DNA of 64,000 nt from Photorhabdus australis DSM 17609 (GCF_000711895.1 NZ_JONO01000008.1:1-64000), one strand, 5' to 3'; shown: positions 1 through 9,642, counted from the first letter of the stretch. Numbers and translations are program-made. The notes: generated by a model not told the origin, from the letters alone.

Positions 1-255
1 AATCTCACCGTTAGTTCGTTATGAATTAACTGCGCTTCACTCTTCAAGACTTTAAAACGTATTTTTTTGTGATACGGTCTTGTGAGTGCCCACACAGATT
101 GTCTGATTAATTGTTAAAGAGCGGGCCAACATAAAAATTATCATTCTCCGTCAGCCGGGCTGCGTATACTACGCTTTTCGCCCGCAGAGTCAAGCGCTTA
201 TTGCCTTTTCCCTGCCTGACCTCACCCGGTTTATCCACGTTGTGTCGGTCAGTGG
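1..255 (-). other. rRNA operon leader (5' of a 16S gene)
   Basis: Read on the minus strand this is the leader of an rrn operon. After the two promoters it carries the antitermination stretch GCTCTTTAACAA (boxA, about 110-121), then the familiar CAGACAATCTGTGTGGGCACTC sequence (about 83-105, split here only by one description). The 16S gene itself lies just beyond the left edge of the window. In E. coli, gmhB is also next to an rrn operon, so the context agrees. Confidence 0.85.
166..193 (-). promoter_or_regulatory. rrn P2 promoter
   Basis: On the minus strand TTGACT (188-193), 16 bp, TAGTAT (166-171). It lies about 100 bp downstream of P1, the usual P1/P2 spacing for rRNA operons. Confidence 0.75.
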
Positions 256-261
256 TGGCGC

Positions 262-289
262 ATTATAGGGCCTTCTTCGGCGCTGGCAA
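262..289 (-). promoter_or_regulatory. rrn P1 promoter
   Basis: On the minus strand TTGCCA (284-289) and TATAAT (262-267) are separated by 16 bp and followed by GCGCCACCACTGAC. This is the GC-rich discriminator and start region of enterobacterial rrn P1 promoters. An A/T-rich UP-like stretch (about 293-330) lies upstream of the -35. Confidence 0.85.
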
Positions 290-358
290 GCGTTTATTTG
301 AAAAAAACTTTCGTTCGCGGATTTTTTCAACAAACCGATGACATAAAGAACAAAAAGC

Positions 359-925
359 CTATTTTTTGATGTCTTTAATCACTTTAGGCAAGTCTACTAA
401 GCTATTTATTATCAAATCAGCTGCTTGTTCAGCTTCATGAGTAACTGGTTTACCTGTACGAACTAATACTTTGGTACCAACTTTTGCTGCCGTCGCTGCT
501 TGCATATCTTCCAGTTTGTCACCAACCATATAAGAAGCACTCATATCAATACTAAGCTCTTTCTGTGCTTCCAGAAGCATACCTGGTTGTGGTTTACGGC
601 AATCACAGCGCTTCTTATATTGTTCTTCAGTCGCATCTGGATGATGAGGACAATAATAGATGCCGTCCAAATCCACCCCACGGTCTGCCAATGACCAATC
701 CATCCATTCTATCAGTTGTAAAAATTGCTCTTCATTAAAAAAACCCCGAGCAATACCCGACTGGTTTGTCACTAATACCAGTGCATATCCCATTCTTTTC
801 AATTCAATCATGGCTTCAATTACACCATCAATAAACTGAAAACCATCTATTTCATGTACATAACCATGATCGATATTTATTGTTCCGTCACGATCTAAAA
901 ATACAGCAGGAATACTTTGTGTCAC
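359..925 (-). CDS. gmhB: D-glycero-beta-D-manno-heptose-1,7-bisphosphate 7-phosphatase GmhB
   Basis: Cytosolic HAD phosphatase that removes the 7-phosphate of heptose 1,7-bisphosphate during ADP-heptose synthesis for the LPS core. The 188-residue protein shows HAD motif I DRDGT (nucleophile D11, acid D13), motif II VTNQSG (about 52-57), a Zn site with C92, H94, C107 and C109, and the VGDKLEDM motif near 134-141. I chose the GTG at 925. The frame stays open to a GTG at 976, but the 17 extra codons interrupt an otherwise perfect match to the E. coli N-terminus, and a GGAG lies 7 bases before the 925 start. E. coli GmhB is 191 residues. It is divergent from metN. Confidence 0.93.
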   Translation of the reverse strand: MTQSIPAVFLDRDGTINIDHGYVHEIDGFQFIDGVIEAMIELKRMGYALVLVTNQSGIARGFFNEEQFLQLIEWMDWSLADRGVDLDGIYYCPHHPDATEEQYKKRCDCRKPQPGMLLEAQKELSIDMSASYMVGDKLEDMQAATAAKVGTKVLVRTGKPVTHEAEQAADLIINSLVDLPKVIKDIKK

Positions 926-1008
926 CCGATTGCTCCAAGAATGTAAGAAGGCTTCAGTATCGCATGATTTAGCCACGAATGAGAATGCAGCAATTAATTT
1001 ATTCCCGG

Positions 1009-1039
1009 TTGACTTAGCCGTCTAGACACCTTAACATCC
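1009..1039 (+). promoter_or_regulatory. metNIQ promoter overlapped by MetJ-type boxes
   Basis: Three tandem 8-mers, AGCCGTCT (1016-1023), AGACACCT (1024-1031) and TAACATCC (1032-1039), match the Met-box consensus AGACGTCT at 7, 6 and 4 positions. They sit within a candidate promoter, TTGACT (1009-1014), 17 bp, TAACAT (1032-1037). MetJ with S-adenosylmethionine would therefore occlude RNA polymerase, as known for metNIQ in E. coli. Confidence 0.75.
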
Positions 1040-1117
1040 GATTCAACGGGTGGTTTGTTTTTTCAAAAATGTTCAAGCTATCAATTTCGAATTTTATAAG
1101 AATAAATAAGAATAAAA

Positions 1118-2149
1118 ATGATAAAACTGTCTCATATCAACAAAATATTCCAGCAAGGTGCCCGTTCTATCAAAGCACTTTCAGATATCAGCTTACATGT
1201 CCCACAAGGGCAAATTTATGGTGTCATTGGCTCATCAGGGGCGGGTAAAAGTACACTGATTCGCTGTGTGAATATGCTTGAGCGCCCAACTTCCGGGCAA
1301 GTACTGGTTGATGGTCAAGATCTTACTATCCTATCTGATAGTGATTTGACCCATGCACGCCGTCGGATCGGCATGATTTTCCAACACTTCAATTTGCTGT
1401 CTTCGAGAACAGTTTTTGGCAACATAGCCTTACCGTTAGAACTAGATAATGTTCCAAAGACTGAGATCAAAAAGCGAGTAGACGAGTTATTAGAACTTGT
1501 TGGGCTTGCAGATAAACATGATGCTTATCCTGCAAATTTATCTGGCGGACAGAAACAACGTGTTGCTATTGCCCGGGCTTTAGCTAATTCACCTAAAGTA
1601 CTTTTATGTGATGAAGCAACTAGCGCCCTAGATCCAGCAACAACGCGCTCTATTCTGGAATTATTGAAGGACATTAATCGTCGTCTGGGTCTAACTATTC
1701 TATTGATCACACACGAAATGGATGTCGTCAAACGGATTTGTGACCAAGTAGCGGTTATCAGCGGTGGACAGTTGATTGAACAGGACATAGTCAGCGAAGT
1801 GTTCTCTCATCCCAAAACACCTATCGCTCAAGCATTTATTCAATCAACTTTGCATCTGGATATCCCTGAAGACTATGTACAAAAAATGCAAAGTAACCCA
1901 GCACCAGATCTTAGTCCGCTACTGAAATTAGAATTCACAGGTCAATCTGTAGACGCACCACTGATTTCAATGTCGGTACGTCGTTTTAATATCGATATGA
2001 ACATATTAAGCTCTCAAATCGACTATGCTGGGGGAGTTAAATTTGGTGTGATGTTAGCTGAATTGCACGGTGAAAATAGTAGTGTCGAATCAACAATTAA
2101 GTTTTTACAAGATCATCATGTGAAAGTGGAGGTTCTCGGTTATGTCTGA
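1118..2149 (+). CDS. metN: Methionine ABC importer ATPase MetN
   Basis: Cytoplasmic ATPase of the MetNIQ importer for D/L-methionine. At 343 residues it has the same length as E. coli MetN. It has Walker [10 protein letters not shown] (38-46), signature LSGGQ (141-145), Walker B VLLCDE (161-166) and the D-loop SALD. A C-terminal ACT-like domain (about 270-343) is the part that binds methionine and trans-inhibits transport in E. coli. Its last bases overlap the start of metI by 8 bp, so translation is coupled. Confidence 0.97.
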   Translation: MIKLSHINKIFQQGARSIKALSDISLHVPQGQIYGVIGSSGAGKSTLIRCVNMLERPTSGQVLVDGQDLTILSDSDLTHARRRIGMIFQHFNLLSSRTVFGNIALPLELDNVPKTEIKKRVDELLELVGLADKHDAYPANLSGGQKQRVAIARALANSPKVLLCDEATSALDPATTRSILELLKDINRRLGLTILLITHEMDVVKRICDQVAVISGGQLIEQDIVSEVFSHPKTPIAQAFIQSTLHLDIPEDYVQKMQSNPAPDLSPLLKLEFTGQSVDAPLISMSVRRFNIDMNILSSQIDYAGGVKFGVMLAELHGENSSVESTIKFLQDHHVKVEVLGYV

Positions 2150-2795
2150 AGGAATGATTTTATTGCTAGTTAAAGGCGTCTGGGAAACTCTGGTAATGAC
2201 TTTTGTTTCTGGTTTTTTTGGCTTTATTATCGGGCTGCCAATAGGTGTATTATTATATGTCACCCGTCCTGATCAGATTATGGAAAGCAATAAACTCTAT
2301 CGTTTTCTTTCCGCGATAGTTAATATTTTCCGTTCCATCCCGTTTATTATTTTACTGGTTTGGATGATTCCCTTTACTAGATTAATTGTAGGAACATCTA
2401 TCGGCTTACAAGCGGCCATTGTTCCATTAACTATAGGTGCAGCACCATTTATTGCTCGTATGGTTGAAAATGCTTTATTAGAAATTCCATCAGGATTAAT
2501 TGAAGCAGCTCGCGCAATGGGAGCAACTCCGTTCCAGATTGTGAAGAAAATTCTATTACCTGAAGCATTACCAGGTTTACTCAACGCAGCCACAATTACT
2601 CTGATAACTTTAGTAGGTTACTCCGCAATGGGAGGTGCTGTAGGTGCAGGCGGGTTAGGTCAAATTGGCTACCAATATGGTTATATCGGCTATAATGCAA
2701 CAGTTATGAATACCGTATTAGTGTTGCTGGTTATTTTAGTTTACTTAATTCAACTAAGTGGTGATCGTTTAGTTAAAGCCACAACACGTAAATAA
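2142..2795 (+). CDS. metI: Methionine ABC importer permease MetI
   Basis: Inner-membrane permease of MetNIQ, 217 residues, with about five hydrophobic segments. The coupling EAA loop starts [16 protein letters not shown] at about 121-136 and contacts the MetN ATPase. The start overlaps the metN end and metQ follows after 65 bp, so this is the second gene of a three-gene operon. Confidence 0.97.
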   Translation: MSEGMILLLVKGVWETLVMTFVSGFFGFIIGLPIGVLLYVTRPDQIMESNKLYRFLSAIVNIFRSIPFIILLVWMIPFTRLIVGTSIGLQAAIVPLTIGAAPFIARMVENALLEIPSGLIEAARAMGATPFQIVKKILLPEALPGLLNAATITLITLVGYSAMGGAVGAGGLGQIGYQYGYIGYNATVMNTVLVLLVILVYLIQLSGDRLVKATTRK

Positions 2796-2860
2796 TAAAA
2801 TTATTTTAATAACAGCACAGGTATCAGTGCTAATAAATCAGTATTCAATAGGGGTAAAAT

Positions 2861-3676
2861 ATGTCTGTTAAATTAAAAACTATCGCAACTATCAGCGCCC
2901 TTCTAGGTTCATTAATTCTGGTTGGTTGTGGTCAGGAACAACGAGATCCAAATCATATTAAAGTAGGCGTTATCGTTGGTGCAGAACAGGAAGTTGCTGA
3001 GATTGCAAAAAAAGTAGCTAAAGATAAATATGGTCTTGATGTAGAGCTGGTAACTTTTAATGATTTTGTACTACCAAACGAAGCACTGAGCAAAGGTGAT
3101 ATTGACCTAAATGCATACCAACACAAACCGTATTTAGATCAACAAATCAAAGATCGTAGTTATAAACTAGTCACTGTTGGTAACTCTTTTGTTTATCCAA
3201 TTGCTGGTTATTCCAAAAAAATCAAATCTCTGGATGAATTGCAGGATGGTTCTCAAATTGCACTACCAAATGATCCAACGAACTTAGGCCGTTCTTTATT
3301 GTTGTTACAGAAGCAAAATTTAATCAAACTGAAAGGTGGCATAGGTTTATTGCCAACAGTTTTAGACATTGTTGAAAATCCTAAAAATCTAAAATTAGTT
3401 GAACTGGAAGCCCCCCAATTACCACGTTCACTGGACGATCAAAAAATTGCTCTGGCAATTATTAATACGACATATGCAAGCCAAATTGGCCTGACTCCAG
3501 CAAAAGATGGTTTATTTGTTGAAGATAAAGACTCTCCATATGTAAATCTACTTGTTAGCCGTGAAGATAATAAAGATGCTGAAAATGTTAAAAAATTCGT
3601 TAAAGCCTATCAATCTGATGAAGTTGACGAAGCTGCTAATAAGATCTTTAATGGTGGTGCAGTGAAAGGTTGGTAA
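2861..3676 (+). CDS. metQ: Methionine-binding lipoprotein MetQ
   Basis: Substrate-binding lipoprotein of the methionine importer, 271 residues. It has an N-terminal signal peptide with lipobox LVGC; C23 becomes the lipidated residue. The body belongs to the NlpA/MetQ family, with the typical NDFVLPNEAL and NAYQHKPYLD segments. A GGGG-containing Shine-Dalgarno lies 8-9 bases before the ATG. It is the last gene of the met operon and is followed by a hairpin. Confidence 0.97.
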   Translation: MSVKLKTIATISALLGSLILVGCGQEQRDPNHIKVGVIVGAEQEVAEIAKKVAKDKYGLDVELVTFNDFVLPNEALSKGDIDLNAYQHKPYLDQQIKDRSYKLVTVGNSFVYPIAGYSKKIKSLDELQDGSQIALPNDPTNLGRSLLLLQKQNLIKLKGGIGLLPTVLDIVENPKNLKLVELEAPQLPRSLDDQKIALAIINTTYASQIGLTPAKDGLFVEDKDSPYVNLLVSREDNKDAENVKKFVKAYQSDEVDEAANKIFNGGAVKGW

Positions 3677-3709
3677 TCTTTCATATTACGCTCATCAATA
3701 TTAGAATAA

Positions 3710-3734
3710 TCAGGCGGACAGTTTGTCCGCCTGA
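3710..3734 (+). terminator. Hairpin after metQ
   Basis: Perfect 11-bp stem TCAGGCGGACA / TGTCCGCCTGA with a 3-base loop, 33 bp after the metQ stop. The following T-tract is weak (TATGTTATG), so it may be an inefficient or bidirectional terminator or a 3'-end stabiliser. Confidence 0.55.
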
Positions 3735-3820
3735 TATGTTATGACATCATGTTTTCGATACATTTTCACTAACCTGATCGATTAACTTAACTCTAATTGT
3801 CATAATTCAAGGAATTATTA

Positions 3821-4219
3821 ATGCGTCAGCTACTTGCCCCTTTATTAGCACTGTTCATAGCAGGATGCTCAATGCAACAGGCAACCTTTACTGATTCTTC
3901 CCAATTATCGGATATGAGGCTCAAAAAACTATCAACCGGAGAAAAAAAGCGCCTCTCCTCATCCGTAAAATTATATACCAAGAGTGAAGAATTATTAGGT
4001 ACCTCATTTAAAGAGTTAGGGATTGTCTCTGGTCAATCATGCCGCAATTCGTTACAAGACCCACCAGCTAATATCACCATAGCGCGTAACCAAATGATAA
4101 CGAAAGCCACTTATTTGAATGCTAACGCGGTTTTATTACATCAATGCGAAATGTTATCAGGACAAGGATGCTACCAGATAGCAATATGTGAAGGTTCAGC
4201 TCTGCTTATTACTCAATAA
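3821..4219 (+). CDS. rcsF: Rcs stress sensor lipoprotein RcsF
   Basis: Outer-membrane lipoprotein that signals envelope damage to the Rcs phosphorelay. 132 residues, with lipobox IAGC (C16) and a variable N-terminal linker to about residue 48. The folded domain has four cysteines (C74, C109, C117, C123) matching the two disulfides of E. coli RcsF. The conserved stretch NANAVLLHQCE is present. Its stop overlaps the trmO start (TAATG). Confidence 0.95.
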   Translation: MRQLLAPLLALFIAGCSMQQATFTDSSQLSDMRLKKLSTGEKKRLSSSVKLYTKSEELLGTSFKELGIVSGQSCRNSLQDPPANITIARNQMITKATYLNANAVLLHQCEMLSGQGCYQIAICEGSALLITQ

Positions 4220-4926
4220 TGACCGACTTTCATTTCACACAAATAGGGGTTATTCACTCCCCTTATAAAGAGAAATTTGCTGTTCCCCGTCAACCAGGTC
4301 TTATTAAAGATGGTGGCGGGAAATTAGTGCTTCTTCCACCTTATAATCAACCAGACGCAATCCGCGGGTTAGAACAATTCAGTCATCTATGGGTTATCTT
4401 TATTTTCCACCAAACAATGGAAGGTGGATGGAAACCAATGGTGCGACCACCCCGTTTAGGTGGTAATGCAAAAATGGGTGTATTCGCAACCCGTTCAACT
4501 TTCCGGCCAAATCCAATTGGTATGTCTCTAATTGAGCTTAAAAGAATTAAATGTAGAAAAGGTAGTGTTACTCTAGAACTGGGTAGTATGGACTTAGTTG
4601 ATGGTACTCCTGTTATTGATATCAAGCCTTATCTGCCTTTCGCTGAATGTCAGCCACATGCAATAGCCGGTTTTGCTCAGGAAGCGCCTTCAGCCAGTAT
4701 GAACGTGATATTTTCACCAGCCGCCGAACAGCAACTCATCTTAATTGAAAACACTTACCCGAATTTACGGCGATTTATCAGTCAGGTTCTAGCTCAAGAC
4801 CCCCGCCCAGCTTACCGTAGAGAAGAATCGAAAAATCGGGAATATGCGGTTCATTTACTGAATTTTAATGTGCGTTGGAAAGTTTGTGGCACACTTACCG
4901 AAGTGGTTTCTATAGAATCCCGCTAA
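4219..4926 (+). CDS. trmO: tRNA t6A37 N6-methyltransferase TrmO (TsaA/YaeB)
   Basis: S-adenosylmethionine-dependent methyltransferase that converts t6A37 to m6t6A37 in tRNA-Thr(GGU). 235 residues, as in E. coli. The N-terminal UPF0066 beta-barrel contains the hallmark RSTFRPNPIGMS (about 92-103) and LVDGTPVIDIKPY (about 130-142). A C-terminal TrmO-specific domain follows. The ATG shares a base with the rcsF stop, so the pair is translationally coupled. Confidence 0.93.
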   Translation: MTDFHFTQIGVIHSPYKEKFAVPRQPGLIKDGGGKLVLLPPYNQPDAIRGLEQFSHLWVIFIFHQTMEGGWKPMVRPPRLGGNAKMGVFATRSTFRPNPIGMSLIELKRIKCRKGSVTLELGSMDLVDGTPVIDIKPYLPFAECQPHAIAGFAQEAPSASMNVIFSPAAEQQLILIENTYPNLRRFISQVLAQDPRPAYRREESKNREYAVHLLNFNVRWKVCGTLTEVVSIESR

Positions 4927-4995
4927 AAATCAGCATATACCCTTTTGACATCTTAAACTCACTGGTAGACTAAAGGTTTATTTTCACTATTTTAT

Positions 4996-5019
4996 TGACT
5001 GGCAAATTTTTGCCAGTCA
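4996..5019. terminator. Perfect hairpin between trmO and proS
   Basis: TGACTGGCAAA and TTTGCCAGTCA form an 11-bp perfect stem with a 2-base loop. No T-tract follows on either strand. It lies 33 bp before the proS ATG, so it could end the rcsF-trmO transcript or be a structure in the proS leader. A possible -35 TTGACA lies at 4945-4950, but I see no good -10. Confidence 0.4.
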
Positions 5020-5052
5020 GAAGCAATTTGCTGCTCTAATGGAACCCTAATA

Positions 5053-6777
5053 ATGCGCACTAGCCAATATCTGCTCTCTACATTAAAAGAGACTCCCGCC
5101 GATGCAGAAGTTGTCAGCCATAAACTGATGCTTCGTGCAGGTATGATCCGTAAGCTCGCTTCTGGCCTATATAATTGGATGCCTACAGGTATCCGTGTAC
5201 TAAAGAAAGTCGAAAAAATTGTTCGTGAAGAAATGAACAATGCTGGAGCGATTGAGATATCTATGCCCGTAGTACAGCCGGCAGATTTATGGCAGGAAAG
5301 TGGTCGCTGGGAACAATACGGCCCAGAGTTACTGCGTTTTGTTGATCGAGGGGATCGTCCTTTTGTACTGGGTCCAACCCACGAAGAAGTTGTCACTGAT
5401 TTAATCCGCAATGAAGTCAGCTCATATAGACAATTACCACTGACTTTGTTCCAGATCCAAACCAAATTCCGCGACGAAGTTCGACCCCGCTTTGGCGTAA
5501 TGCGCTCCCGTGAATTCCTGATGAAAGATGCTTACTCTTTCCATGCTACCCAAGCATCGTTACAAGAAACCTACGACAACATGTATGAAGCCTACAGCAA
5601 AATCTTTACCCGTATCGGTTTGAATTTCCGTGCTGTCCTGGCGGATACCGGTTCTATTGGCGGTAGTGCTTCCCATGAATTTCAGGTTCTGGCTGCCAGT
5701 GGGGAAGATGACATCGTTTTCTCAACTGAATCCAATTATGCAGCTAATATTGAATTAGCCGAAGCTGTTGCTCCTGCTTATGATCGCGCCGCACCCGCAG
5801 AAGCTATGCATTTGGTTGATACCCCCAATGCAAAAACAATTGCTGAACTAATTGAACAATTCAATCTACCAATTGAGAAAACCGTTAAGACTCTGATAGT
5901 TCACGCGGCAAAAGATACAGGCCATAAATTAATTGCCTTATTGGTTCGTGGAGACCATGAACTTAATGAAATCAAAGCAGAGAAATTACCTTTAGTTGCC
6001 AGCCCGCTAACTTTTGCCACAGAAGAAGAGATTCGCGCAATTGTTGGGGCAGGTCCAGGCTCATTAGGCCCCGTCAATCTGCCAATGCCAATTATCATTG
6101 ACCGCAGTGTGGCAGTGATGAGTGACTTTGGCGCCGGTGCCAACATTGATGATAAGCACTATTTCGGTATCAACTGGGAACGTGATCTATCAATACCAGA
6201 AGTTGCTGATATCCGTAATGTTGTTGAAGGTGATGCCAGCCCGGATGGTAAAGGTACATTGCTCATCAAACGTGGTATTGAAGTTGGCCATATATTTCAA
6301 CTCGGTACAAAATATTCTGATGCAATGAAAGCAACCGTTCAAGGCGAAGACGGCCACAACCAGATCGTTACTATGGGTTGTTATGGTATTGGTGTTACCC
6401 GTATTGTTGCCGCAGCGATTGAACAGAATCATGATAATCGCGGTATTATTTGGCCTGATGCTATTGCGCCATTCCAGGTTGCTATTTTGCCAATGAATAT
6501 GCACAAATCATATCGTGTGAAAGAAATTGCAGAGAAACTGTATGCTGATCTGCGCGCCAGCGGTATTGATGTTATTTTTGACGATCGTAAAGAACGCCCT
6601 GGCGTGATGTTCGCCGATATGGAACTTATTGGCGTACCACACACTATAGTTATTGGTGACCGTAATCTGGATAACGGCGAAGTAGAATATAAATATCGTC
6701 GCTGTGATGACAAACAGATGCTAAAACTAGACTGCGTTGTTGACCATCTGAAGCAAAAACTCGGTTTTATTAATTAG
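5053..6777 (+). CDS. proS: Prolyl-tRNA synthetase
   Basis: Class II aminoacyl-tRNA synthetase charging tRNA-Pro, 574 residues (E. coli 572). The N-terminal catalytic core includes [17 protein letters not shown], motif 2 around [17 protein letters not shown] and the HEFQVLA segment. The middle is a YbaK-type editing insertion (roughly 220-400) for clearing Ala-tRNA. The C-terminus is the anticodon-binding domain starting near FQVAILPMN. It is monocistronic by context, convergent with nlpE. Confidence 0.97.
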   Translation: MRTSQYLLSTLKETPADAEVVSHKLMLRAGMIRKLASGLYNWMPTGIRVLKKVEKIVREEMNNAGAIEISMPVVQPADLWQESGRWEQYGPELLRFVDRGDRPFVLGPTHEEVVTDLIRNEVSSYRQLPLTLFQIQTKFRDEVRPRFGVMRSREFLMKDAYSFHATQASLQETYDNMYEAYSKIFTRIGLNFRAVLADTGSIGGSASHEFQVLAASGEDDIVFSTESNYAANIELAEAVAPAYDRAAPAEAMHLVDTPNAKTIAELIEQFNLPIEKTVKTLIVHAAKDTGHKLIALLVRGDHELNEIKAEKLPLVASPLTFATEEEIRAIVGAGPGSLGPVNLPMPIIIDRSVAVMSDFGAGANIDDKHYFGINWERDLSIPEVADIRNVVEGDASPDGKGTLLIKRGIEVGHIFQLGTKYSDAMKATVQGEDGHNQIVTMGCYGIGVTRIVAAAIEQNHDNRGIIWPDAIAPFQVAILPMNMHKSYRVKEIAEKLYADLRASGIDVIFDDRKERPGVMFADMELIGVPHTIVIGDRNLDNGEVEYKYRRCDDKQMLKLDCVVDHLKQKLGFIN

Positions 6778-6804
6778 AGTTATTACAACAACTCATTGAG
6801 AAAT

Positions 6805-6852
6805 ATGGTGATAATGTTCAGATCGCTAGGATAGCGTAACCATTATCACCAT
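6805..6852. terminator. Convergent inverted repeat between proS and nlpE
   Basis: ATGGTGATAATG (6805-6816) pairs with CATTATCACCAT (6841-6852). An inner CGCTA/TAGCG stem sits in the loop. No T-run is present. Placement between convergent genes suggests a bidirectional transcript end. Confidence 0.5.
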
Positions 6853-6870
6853 CAAATACTGAAACCAGAA

Positions 6871-7536
6871 TTATTTCTTCGTATTACAAGATTTTGATTT
6901 ATCGAAATGGATTTTACCCGTCTGAATTAAGGCAGGATCAAATTGTCCATCTTCCATCGACGGTCGAACGCTATAATAGCCTTCAACTTCAACATAAACA
7001 GGTGTTCCACCTTCTACGCCAACTTGATGATAGCCCCGCTCCAAATCTAAACTTTCCGTTACAGCATACTGTTTACCTGTATTACAATCAGTAAATGAAG
7101 CTGCATCAGCCATGTAACTGTATTCGCCAATCAGTTTCTCCGGTTTTACCCGTTTCAGCTCATAGTTGAATTGTGATTCAATTGGATTACCTTCAATATC
7201 CAACATCACCAAGTTTCCACCCTTCGGTAAATAGTAATATTTCTGATCATCTGATTTTGTCAGACGTATTTTTTCTCCCTCTTTCACCCATTGACCGGAT
7301 TCAAAGAACGACTGCTCACCATCACGGGTACCAAGGTAAGTTTGTTCCAGAATATAACCACCATCACCATCCAATAACAGAGTGGTATCAATACCAGAAC
7401 AATCAGCACAAGGAAGAATTCCCTTAAAAGTCTGATCTACCGGCTGTGAACGTGTTTGTTGTGGCAAATTACCTTTACATCCCATCAAAGTACATACGCT
7501 CACAACAGCTAACGTTGCCAAAAGTTTTTTATTCAC
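6871..7536 (-). CDS. nlpE: Copper homeostasis/adhesion-sensing lipoprotein NlpE (CutF)
   Basis: Outer-membrane lipoprotein that activates the Cpx response on surface contact or when lipoprotein traffic fails. About 221 residues, with lipobox LMGC (C20) and the motif LPCADCSGI (CxxC) in the N-terminal barrel. Two more cysteines (FTDC, KSC) lie in the C-terminal half, where E. coli NlpE has its redox-sensing disulfide. I chose the GTG at 7536 because GGAG lies 6 bases upstream; the frame also opens with a TTG at 7548. It is slightly shorter than E. coli NlpE (236). Confidence 0.93.
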   Translation of the reverse strand: MNKKLLATLAVVSVCTLMGCKGNLPQQTRSQPVDQTFKGILPCADCSGIDTTLLLDGDGGYILEQTYLGTRDGEQSFFESGQWVKEGEKIRLTKSDDQKYYYLPKGGNLVMLDIEGNPIESQFNYELKRVKPEKLIGEYSYMADAASFTDCNTGKQYAVTESLDLERGYHQVGVEGGTPVYVEVEGYYSVRPSMEDGQFDPALIQTGKIHFDKSKSCNTKK

Positions 7537-7765
7537 ATTTATCTCCAAACAGTATAATGGGCTTTGTGACTCGTCCTTTTAGGGGCGTTGCCCAATGATA
7601 GCGAAGTGATCTGATTTTAATACTTTTGTCAGGAACTTACTGTGAAATCAAACTTTTATTTATTTACTGTTCAAAGGAAACAACCAGAGTTATTCATTAA
7701 TCACGACTGATTTCCTGTGCTATAGTCATTAATAGTGCTTTTGAGTTACAATTTTAACAACCACA

Positions 7766-7795
7766 GGCGGCAATAACCGCCACTAACCATAGTGG
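7766..7795 (+). promoter_or_regulatory. Mutually exclusive hairpins in the rof leader
   Basis: Directly before rof, GGCGG (7766-7770) can pair with CCGCC (7777-7781), while CCACT (7780-7784) can pair with AGTGG (7791-7795). The two stems share two bases, so only one can form fully. The second stem lies at the ribosome-binding region of rof. Confidence 0.35.
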
Positions 7796-7804
7796 TGAGC
7801 AAAT

Positions 7805-8071
7805 ATGTCTATAAATACTGAATATCAACCAATTAACTGTGACGACTATGATAACCTTGAGTTGGCTTGCCAACATCAACTCCACCTACACATAAAGTTG
7901 CGGGGGGGTGAACTTATTGAAGGAAAAGCCTGTGATTTGGTTTTAAGGAAAAAAGTTGAATACCTGATAATCGAAACAGAAGACAATCCCCGAGAATTAC
8001 GGTTGGATTATATTGCCAGTTTCAGTAATCCTAAAATTGGTACTGTTATTATCGAACACTCCGAATCCTGA
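7805..8071 (+). CDS. rof: Rho-binding antiterminator Rof (YaeO)
   Basis: Small cytoplasmic protein that binds the Rho primary RNA site and blocks Rho-dependent termination. 88 residues (E. coli about 86), with the conserved N-terminus YQPINCDDYDNLELACQH and the Sm-like body ending SNPKIGTVII. The E. coli neighbour yaeP is not present upstream. The 256-bp region before it holds a short leader with two competing hairpins. Confidence 0.93.
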   Translation: MSINTEYQPINCDDYDNLELACQHQLHLHIKLRGGELIEGKACDLVLRKKVEYLIIETEDNPRELRLDYIASFSNPKIGTVIIEHSES

Positions 8072-8080
8072 ATACAAAAT

Positions 8081-8097
8081 AGCCGCCAAAGGCGGCT
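8081..8097. terminator. Bidirectional terminator between rof and tilS
   Basis: AGCCGCC, a 3-base AAA loop and GGCGGCT. On the minus strand it is followed by ATTTTGTATT, a fair T-tract for tilS; on the plus strand by TAACTTATTATT for rof. Confidence 0.7.
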
Positions 8098-8104
8098 TAA
8101 CTTA

Positions 8105-9433
8105 TTATTCTAACAATGTTTTATTCCAATGAATTGTCAATATTGCCTGCCCTTCTGCCACTTCGCCTTCTTTAGTGACAAAAATACCCAATGCAGACAT
8201 CAATTGTTCATTGTAATAAAGCAATGGAATTCTCTCTCTAAGCCACGGAGCAACCCCAAACTCCTGCCACAATTTTTTACTGTGCCGAGAGTGTTGGCGG
8301 CCCACAATACTCATCATTCCTTGAACGCCAAAACGGATAGTCACCCGCTCATTATCAATTGGAGCTCTAACTTTAATACCACAATCAGAAATATTTAGTT
8401 TTCCTAAGCTATCCGGTAATATCAAAGTGTTGCAAATATCCCATTCAAGAACAATGTCTCTCAAAGGTTGCAATTGAGGAACCAGCCAAAGTTTTTGCTT
8501 ATAACGACGTACATCATGCTGACCAAATTGTAGCCGAGGCTCAGCATCAGTGCGGGCAAGAGCCACCTCATACCAAAGCCTATGAAGCTGCTCTCGCGAA
8601 GGCATTTTCATACCATGATAACCAAGCCAGCGACGCAGCAAAGCATTTCGTTTAGCTTCTGAATACCCATCCAAAGGCGAAATAGCCAGAGCACCATCCT
8701 CAGCTATCAATTTTTTCAGCGATTCATTCAATAACTCATCAAGAAGTTGTTCTTGCTCACCACATAAGTTTGCACTACGTGCGACAGACTGTGGAAAATG
8801 CGGCCAGCGTTGATTCAGTAACGGCATAATATGTAAACGCAGAAAATTTCGATCATAGCGATCATTTTGATTACTGTCGTCTTCAATCCAATTTAGACCG
8901 TGTTCACTGGCATATATTTCTAGTTCATTTCGACTATAACCAAGTAACGGTCGTAACAATAATGTCTCTGCAAATCCGGCGATTGGAGGCATAGAAGCAA
9001 GACCAGCCGGTCCACTACCACGCTTTAATGCCAATAAAAAAGTTTCTGCCTGGTCATCAAGATGCTGAGCTGTTACTAGAATTTCATCTTTTTGTAATTC
9101 ACGCTTAAATACCTGATATCGGGCATCACGGGCAGCAGCTTCAATACCTTTTTGGCGCGCATCTATCGTTACTTTTTCAAAAAAGAATTCAACTTGCCAA
9201 TCATCACAAATCTGTTGGCAATGTTTAACCCACTGATCTGCTTTTATGTTTAAACCGTGGTGAATATGAATTGCTCTTAATTGTATGTCCTGATTATACC
9301 GATTACGCCAATTAACCAGTAAGTGAAGCAAAACTGAGGAGTCTAACCCACCACTAAACCCAACCAAGATTTTCTTATGTTCACCAAGCTGTTTAGCCAA
9401 AGTTACAAATAGTCGCTCATCAATATTTGTCAT
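8105..9433 (-). CDS. tilS: tRNA(Ile)-lysidine synthetase TilS
   Basis: Converts C34 of tRNA-Ile(CAU) to lysidine, changing both decoding and charging specificity; essential in bacteria. 442 residues (E. coli 432). The N-type ATP pyrophosphatase PP-loop SGGLDSS lies at 27-33. The middle and C-terminal TilS substrate-binding domains follow. It lies 209 bp downstream of accA on the same strand; ldcC and yaeR, found here in E. coli, are missing. Confidence 0.96.
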   Translation of the reverse strand: MTNIDERLFVTLAKQLGEHKKILVGFSGGLDSSVLLHLLVNWRNRYNQDIQLRAIHIHHGLNIKADQWVKHCQQICDDWQVEFFFEKVTIDARQKGIEAAARDARYQVFKRELQKDEILVTAQHLDDQAETFLLALKRGSGPAGLASMPPIAGFAETLLLRPLLGYSRNELEIYASEHGLNWIEDDSNQNDRYDRNFLRLHIMPLLNQRWPHFPQSVARSANLCGEQEQLLDELLNESLKKLIAEDGALAISPLDGYSEAKRNALLRRWLGYHGMKMPSREQLHRLWYEVALARTDAEPRLQFGQHDVRRYKQKLWLVPQLQPLRDIVLEWDICNTLILPDSLGKLNISDCGIKVRAPIDNERVTIRFGVQGMMSIVGRQHSRHSKKLWQEFGVAPWLRERIPLLYYNEQLMSALGIFVTKEGEVAEGQAILTIHWNKTLLE

Positions 9434-9642
9434 TACAGATTCAAGAGTTCCTTAACTTGGCAACAATATGAATTGATTATTATCAACTTTATTAAGTTTA
9501 AAACCACTACTAGTCAGATAACATTTCTCGCTATTTTCATTAAGAATATAAAATGGCAAAAAAATACAATAAGAGATGAAGGTAATTGAAATTAATCAAT
9601 TCCAGCCACCCCCATCCCCTATTCAAATGGTTAATTCAGATA

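Noticed and set aside
4383-4625. 80-codon minus-strand ORF inside trmO
   Set aside because: Shadow frame of a conserved gene, with no ribosome-binding site.
9434-9642. Remnants of ldcC or yaeR between accA and tilS
   Set aside because: I looked for fragments of these E. coli neighbours and found none; the gap is short AT-rich sequence.
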